9,664 bases of DNA from positions 1 to 9,664 of the forward strand of contig CATPBY010000478.1 of assembly GCA_955652845.1 (NCBI GenBank). The letters run 5' to 3'. The notes under the pieces were generated by a model that was not told the DNA's origin, did no database searches, and worked only from the letters and a program-made list of their open reading frames with translations. A program made the position numbers and the translations under genes. This DNA comes from an uncultured Terriglobales bacterium. GTDB lineage: Bacteria; Acidobacteriota; Terriglobia; Terriglobales; Acidobacteriaceae. Of the stretch, positions 5,504 through 9,664 are shown piece by piece; position 1 is the stretch's first letter, and each line of letters starts with the position of its first letter.

Positions 5504-8500
5504 CTAGGGCACGTTCACCGAATCGCGCTGTTCGAGGGGCCTGTAGCTCATGGCGGCCGTACGCTCCAGCTTGTCCCAGGCAAAGGGCTGGCCTTCAATG
5601 GCGCGTTTGAGGGTCTTCAGCAGCACGACGGAAAATAATTGGCGGTAAGCGAAACGTTGCAACCAAACCTGGCTTAGCAGCCACACCTCTTCCCGGGCCT
5701 CGGGCTCGCGGCGTTCCAGCGCAAAAGCGATTGCCGAGGTGATGAAGTCAATGATCAGGAATGCGGCAAAGAAAATTACCAGGCGCTGGAAGCTGGCGGG
5801 ATCAGTTGATTCCGGGTGGTACGACTTCTGTATAAGGTACCAAATGGCGCCCACGCCAAACATGAGATCGATGAACGGCGAGACCAGCGGCAGCAAAATT
5901 TGAAAGATAGCAATATTGGGCAGGGCGACCCAGCCCAACGCGCCTTTCCGTCCAAACACCGAACGGTGTTTCCAGACTGCCTGCAGGATGCCGAATGACC
6001 AGCGGAAACGCTGCCGCATCAGCCCCCGGGCGTTGACCGGCGCCTCGGTGTAGGCAAGCGCCATGTCCTCATACTCCACCCGATAACCGCGTTCAAGAAG
6101 AGCCATGGTGAGGTCGGCGTCTTCCGCCACCGTATCCGTATGGTACCCACCAGCTTCCCGCACTGCGGAGGTACGCCATGCGCCGATTGCTCCTGGAACC
6201 ACGCTGACCGCCCCCAGCGTGTTCAGGGCGCGGCGCTCGAAGTTCTGGCTGGTGATGTACTCAAGCGCTTGCCAGCGAGTCCATAGGTTGATGCGATTAC
6301 CTACCTTGGCATTTCCCGCCACCGCGCCAACTTTCGGATTCAAAAAGTGCGGAACCAGATTGGAAATTGCACAGCGGGCAATCACAGTGTCGGCGTCGAT
6401 GCCAACAAATATCTCCTCGCCTTGCAGATGCTCAAGTCCGAAGTTCAGAGCGCTGGCTTTGCCCGCGTTCGGCTTGGTCAGTATCAAGACTCGGCCTGAA
6501 TCTTCTTCGGCGGCAAAAGCCGAGCGCGCGACCTCAAGAGTTCGGTCGCTTGAGCCGTCATCAATCACGATCACGCGCAAATCGGGATAATTCAGGTTCA
6601 GGACGGCACGAACCGTCCGTTCGATGACCTTCTCTTCGTTATAGGCGGGAATGAGAACCGCCACCGGAGGACGATAAGTTTCGGCCTCTCCGGGAGATCC
6701 GTACCGGCGTTGGCGGATGCGATCGAAAATGGCAAATGCGCCGATAAACAGCAGGCGTCCGGTCATGAGTAAGTCGCCCAGGAAAAATATCCATGTTATT
6801 GCCTTGATGCTGAAATCAAACATGGCAAAGCCCACCCACTCCAGGCGTGCCGCCCAGCGTTCATTAGCGGGTATTGGAGGCATGACATCGGCCTGGGTTT
6901 TTCCCAGCAACTGATAGAGAGGGACGATCTGCAGGCCCTTGGCTCGTATGCCTTCGATGATTCCAGGCAAAGCCAGCACACTCTGCTGGCGGTTACCTCC
7001 ACCGTCGTGCAGCAGGATGATGTTGCCGCAGCGCGTGTCATTGGGAGCACAGGGCGGCAGGTGCGCCAATACATCGGTGGCAATCTGTTCCGCACTGTGA
7101 CGGGGATTTTCCTGCCAGTCATTGGGATCAATTTTGTTGCCCACGGTGGTATATCCCATGTCCTGGGTGGTTTCGAGGGGGCGGACCTGGTCTTCAGTGT
7201 CAGGCTCAGCATCAATCGAATAGGGCGGACGGAACAGAATGGTGCGGATACCGAGGCGGCTGGCGAATAGTTGCTCAGTGAGATTAAGCTCCAGCTTCAT
7301 GTAGCTGCGCGAAATGTTACTTATGTCGGGATGGGTAAAGGTGTGGTTCCCGATTTCATGCCCCTCGCGGTATATGCGCGAGGTGATGTCGGCAAACTTG
7401 TCGGCTTCAATTCCAATCAGGAAAAAAGTGCCCGGCGCATGTTCTCTCTTCAATATATCCAGAATTTTGGGCGTCCATTGAGGATCGGGGCCATCGTCGA
7501 AGGTGATGGCAACTCTATTAGGACTGGCGCCGTAGCGAGCCACGCGGTAGGGCTCGGGGAGCGAATCCATGGTTTCGTCAATGATCTGACTGGAAGGCTG
7601 GTCCACTTTAATTGTACGTTTGCCGTCAGCGGGGCGAGCTTCAATCCGGAGAATCTCGCCTTCGCCTTCCATGTCCACATCCTGGCCGGGAAGCACATCC
7701 TTCAATTTGTCGGGGGCTGCGGGATCGCCGGGCGCATCCCATACCCGCCATAGCGAGCGATCCTCGGAGCCCAGACGCCACAGAGCGAAAGTCTTGATCC
7801 CGTTTTCCTGCGCTGCCCGCATCTGGTTAAGTGCGGTCACTGCGTCAAGAAACCACACATCATGTTGCAGGTTGTGCTCATCCAGATAGCTGACATGCGG
7901 ATTCATGCTGTCGCCGTCAAAATCGACGTCTTCCTCGGAATCACGCGCCGTCAGCCATGCGTCCTGCACAGATACGTTGGTGTCTTTCACCCCTGGCGGC
8001 AATTTGCTGTTCTTCAGTCTCTGCGGCCAGTCGTAACCGTAGTTGCCGATGGCACAGATGAGTTTCTCTTGCGGAACCACTTTCTTCACTGCCTGGAGAT
8101 TGGCGACAAACCAATCCTGGGAAGCGACAGGCCCAGCGGGGCCTCCAGGATAGTGTTCGTCATAGTTCATGACTACGACGCCATCCACCCGAGCAGCCAC
8201 CGCGGGATAGTTAAAATCCGCATTGCGAGACTGGACGCTGACATAAAGCTTCAGGCCATTTTTGTGCAAGTCATCAGAAAGCTCTTTCAATAACTTCAAA
8301 TAACCGGGCTGACCCTTTCTGGGAAAGTCTTCCAAGTCCACCATCAAGCCGCGAAATTTGTCTGTCGCCAGGAATGCCTCTACTTCGTTTCGGAAGCGGG
8401 CACGGGCGGTTGCATCATTGAGGAATGCGCTGACGTCGATCCATTCAATTCCATTGAAATTGTTCACCATGGGAAAGACTTCCATGCCCGTATCCTCCGA

Positions 8501-9010
8501 TTTAAGAAAGGGCATGACTTTGTCGTCCACAGTACGGACTTTCGAACCATCGAGCACATTGAAGAACTGGTTGGTTTGCTCGTCGACACTCTGCAGATGA
8601 CCGTCGGGGGTCAGGACGTGCAGCCACTCGGGATAAAGCAAGTCAATCTGACGGGCATATTCGCGCAAAGATGAGAAGCTGGCGGCGTCCCAGGAGACGT
8701 AGAACGCGGCGCGAATTCCTTCTTCGGAATTGAGTCTGACCTGCGACGGCGCCTTCTTGGATTTGCGATGCCCGCGCTGGGCCGCCGCCAGCCGGCGGCG
8801 CTCTTTGGCCTTTGCTTTTTCTTTTTCGGTGAGTGAATGGAACGGACGCTTGAGAGTTGGGAGCAACAAATCGGGCAACGGCTCGCTCCGTAAGCCGCTG
8901 TAAACAAAAAAGATAACCAGCAAACTAAAGGCGATGCCGAGAACGTCAAATAGCCGTCGCAGCCGTTTCCAGCGGGACTGACGAGGATCGTAGAAAACAG
9001 GTTGCGCCAT
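5504..9010 (-). CDS. Tri-domain GH18-like / CE4 deacetylase / GT2 glycosyltransferase membrane fusion
   Basis: This 1168-residue polytopic protein probably makes and trims a beta-linked amino-sugar polymer. After a basic cytoplasmic N-terminus and a membrane anchor (about 23-40) comes a Lys/Arg-rich linker (62-90). A GH18/YaaH-like domain (about 97-430) keeps the Asp225-x-Glu227 acid pair (VDLED) and the MNYDEH motif (281-286). A NodB/CE4 deacetylase (about 497-700) has TFDDGPD (503-509), metal ligands His556 and His560 (HTFTH), RPPY (594-597), DW (631-632) and LLHDGGG (His668). Cys654 and Cys661 could form a disulfide. Hydrophobic segments at about 724-765 lead to the cytoplasmic GT2 domain (about 780-1010) with DDGS (817-820), DAD (872-874), EDAD (963-966) and QRFRW (1000-1004). 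C-terminal membrane segments lie at about 1027-1060 and 1076-1098. All key residues look intact. The ATG at 9010 has no Shine-Dalgarno but sits just after a good promoter. The exact polymer is unknown. Confidence 0.9.
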   Translation of the reverse strand: MAQPVFYDPRQSRWKRLRRLFDVLGIAFSLLVIFFVYSGLRSEPLPDLLLPTLKRPFHSLTEKEKAKAKERRRLAAAQRGHRKSKKAPSQVRLNSEEGIRAAFYVSWDAASFSSLREYARQIDLLYPEWLHVLTPDGHLQSVDEQTNQFFNVLDGSKVRTVDDKVMPFLKSEDTGMEVFPMVNNFNGIEWIDVSAFLNDATARARFRNEVEAFLATDKFRGLMVDLEDFPRKGQPGYLKLLKELSDDLHKNGLKLYVSVQSRNADFNYPAVAARVDGVVVMNYDEHYPGGPAGPVASQDWFVANLQAVKKVVPQEKLICAIGNYGYDWPQRLKNSKLPPGVKDTNVSVQDAWLTARDSEEDVDFDGDSMNPHVSYLDEHNLQHDVWFLDAVTALNQMRAAQENGIKTFALWRLGSEDRSLWRVWDAPGDPAAPDKLKDVLPGQDVDMEGEGEILRIEARPADGKRTIKVDQPSSQIIDETMDSLPEPYRVARYGASPNRVAITFDDGPDPQWTPKILDILKREHAPGTFFLIGIEADKFADITSRIYREGHEIGNHTFTHPDISNISRSYMKLELNLTEQLFASRLGIRTILFRPPYSIDAEPDTEDQVRPLETTQDMGYTTVGNKIDPNDWQENPRHSAEQIATDVLAHLPPCAPNDTRCGNIILLHDGGGNRQQSVLALPGIIEGIRAKGLQIVPLYQLLGKTQADVMPPIPANERWAARLEWVGFAMFDFSIKAITWIFFLGDLLMTGRLLFIGAFAIFDRIRQRRYGSPGEAETYRPPVAVLIPAYNEEKVIERTVRAVLNLNYPDLRVIVIDDGSSDRTLEVARSAFAAEEDSGRVLILTKPNAGKASALNFGLEHLQGEEIFVGIDADTVIARCAISNLVPHFLNPKVGAVAGNAKVGNRINLWTRWQALEYITSQNFERRALNTLGAVSVVPGAIGAWRTSAVREAGGYHTDTVAEDADLTMALLERGYRVEYEDMALAYTEAPVNARGLMRQRFRWSFGILQAVWKHRSVFGRKGALGWVALPNIAIFQILLPLVSPFIDLMFGVGAIWYLIQKSYHPESTDPASFQRLVIFFAAFLIIDFITSAIAFALERREPEAREEVWLLSQVWLQRFAYRQLFSVVLLKTLKRAIEGQPFAWDKLERTAAMSYRPLEQRDSVNVP

Positions 9011-9030
9011 GAAAAGTTCGTACCAGTGTC

Positions 9031-9059
9031 ATCCTAAGCGGTGCGTCGTGGGCGGTCAA
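9031..9059 (-). promoter_or_regulatory. Sigma-70-type promoter of the polysaccharide fusion gene
   Basis: On the minus strand TTGACC (9059-9054) is followed after exactly 17 bases by TAGGAT (9036-9031). Transcription would start near 9024, leaving a leader of only about 14 bases before the ATG at 9010. This fits the absence of a Shine-Dalgarno sequence there. Confidence 0.5.
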
Positions 9060-9090
9060 ACCCGCGCGAAGTCCTGCCACCAGCGTCTTG

Positions 9091-9664
9091 ATGACACATG
9101 GTGGTGGAGAATTGGTTGAAACGCGCTATATTCCCAGCGTGCGCGAACTGGTGCGCCAATACTTCCGTTTCTTTTTATTCGCAACGCTGGCAGCAATTGC
9201 ACTGCGTCTTTTGTTTATTGTCCGCTTCCCGGGGGTCACAACTGACTCGTTTGTTTATGGCGATATTGCCAAGAACTGGCTGCAGCGAGGCATCTTCGGT
9301 CTGAGCGGCCAGGAGATCTCGCCGACCTACGTACGGTTGCCTGGTTACCCTGTGTTTCTGGCGGCGACATTTGCGATTTTCGGGATGGAGCATTATCGCG
9401 CCGCGCTCATGGTGCAAATGTTCGTGGATATTGGCACCTGCTTTCTGATTGCCGATGTGGCCCGCCGTGTCATCTCGGATCGCGCCGCCAAAGTTGCGTT
9501 TCTTTTGACTGCCCTATGTCCTTTTCTGGCGAGTTACGTTGCAGCAGCATTGACTGAAACGCTGGAGATTTTCTTCACCGCGCTCGCTCTTGATTTCGCC
9601 ATTATCGGCCTCGGAGAGCTGAGCGCAGCTACGATACGTCCGTGGGTAGGGTGCGGGTTAGCAG
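9091..9664 (+). CDS. GT39/ArnT-like multi-pass membrane glycosyltransferase, N-terminal part (runs off the right edge)
   Basis: An open frame from the ATG at 9091 continues to the window edge (191 complete codons). The protein has a short polar N-terminus and a first membrane helix at about residues 26-45 (FFLFATLAAIALRLLFIV). A periplasmic loop follows with TTDSFVYGDIAKNWLQRG and then PTYVRLPGYPVFLA, which match the acidic D-S-x-x-Y loop and R-x-P-G-Y-P motif of the PMT/ArnT (GT39, GT-C fold) superfamily. Further helices follow at about 86-100, 110-125, and beyond. Such enzymes transfer sugars from polyprenyl-phosphate donors on the periplasmic face. The acceptor is unknown. No clear Shine-Dalgarno precedes the ATG. 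In-frame alternatives are TTG at 9112 and GTG at 9139. It is divergent from the polysaccharide fusion gene across 80 bases. Confidence 0.8.
   Translation, partial: MTHGGGELVETRYIPSVRELVRQYFRFFLFATLAAIALRLLFIVRFPGVTTDSFVYGDIAKNWLQRGIFGLSGQEISPTYVRLPGYPVFLAATFAIFGMEHYRAALMVQMFVDIGTCFLIADVARRVISDRAAKVAFLLTALCPFLASYVAAALTETLEIFFTALALDFAIIGLGELSAATIRPWVGCGLA

Noticed and set aside
7271..7753. A 160-codon plus-strand frame opposite the CE4/GH18 junction
   Set aside because: It is antisense to conserved deacetylase motifs, and its composition is typical of a shadow frame.

Overview
The window looks like a chromosomal segment from a moderately GC-rich Gram-negative-type soil bacterium, most likely an Acidobacteriota member (Terriglobia-like). 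This is an inference from protein style: the secreted N-terminus reading QTCLTAGDMD, the small PilZ protein starting MSDARTGKRFPL, and the GH18/deacetylase/GT2 fusion. There is no rRNA or other marker to confirm it. I see no mobile element, CRISPR array, tRNA or rRNA.

Layout. The minus strand at the left edge (1-167, possibly to 188) holds the start of a secreted protein that runs off the window. Next is a minus-strand periplasmic HtrA/Deg serine protease with two PDZ domains (329-1834). A 323-base divergent intergenic region (1835-2157) carries a good extended -10 promoter facing right. This promoter appears to drive a PilZ c-di-GMP-binding protein (2158-2487) and, 16 bases later, a NarL/LuxR-type regulator (2504-3184) whose receiver domain has lost its phosphoacceptor Asp. 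A small VOC/glyoxalase-fold protein follows (3269-3631). A perfect 13-bp hairpin (3653-3684) separates it from the convergent minus-strand gene for L-glutamate gamma-semialdehyde (P5C) dehydrogenase (3692-5287).

The right half is dominated by one 1168-residue minus-strand gene (5504-9010). It fuses a membrane anchor, a GH18/YaaH-like glycosidase domain, a NodB/CE4 polysaccharide deacetylase and a membrane-bound GT2 processive glycosyltransferase. This resembles the activities of PgaB plus PgaC (poly-GlcNAc synthesis and export) combined in one chain. Divergent from it, across 80 bases, begins a multi-pass GT39/ArnT-like membrane glycosyltransferase that continues beyond the right edge (9091 onward).

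How the genes may work together. The two right-hand genes suggest an envelope or extracellular polysaccharide locus. The PilZ/atypical regulator pair is a candidate c-di-GMP-linked control module. Because c-di-GMP often controls GT2 exopolysaccharide synthases, a functional link across the window is possible, but it is not shown by the sequence. The HtrA protease fits periplasmic quality control. The P5C dehydrogenase (proline/glutamate catabolism) and the VOC protein look metabolically independent.
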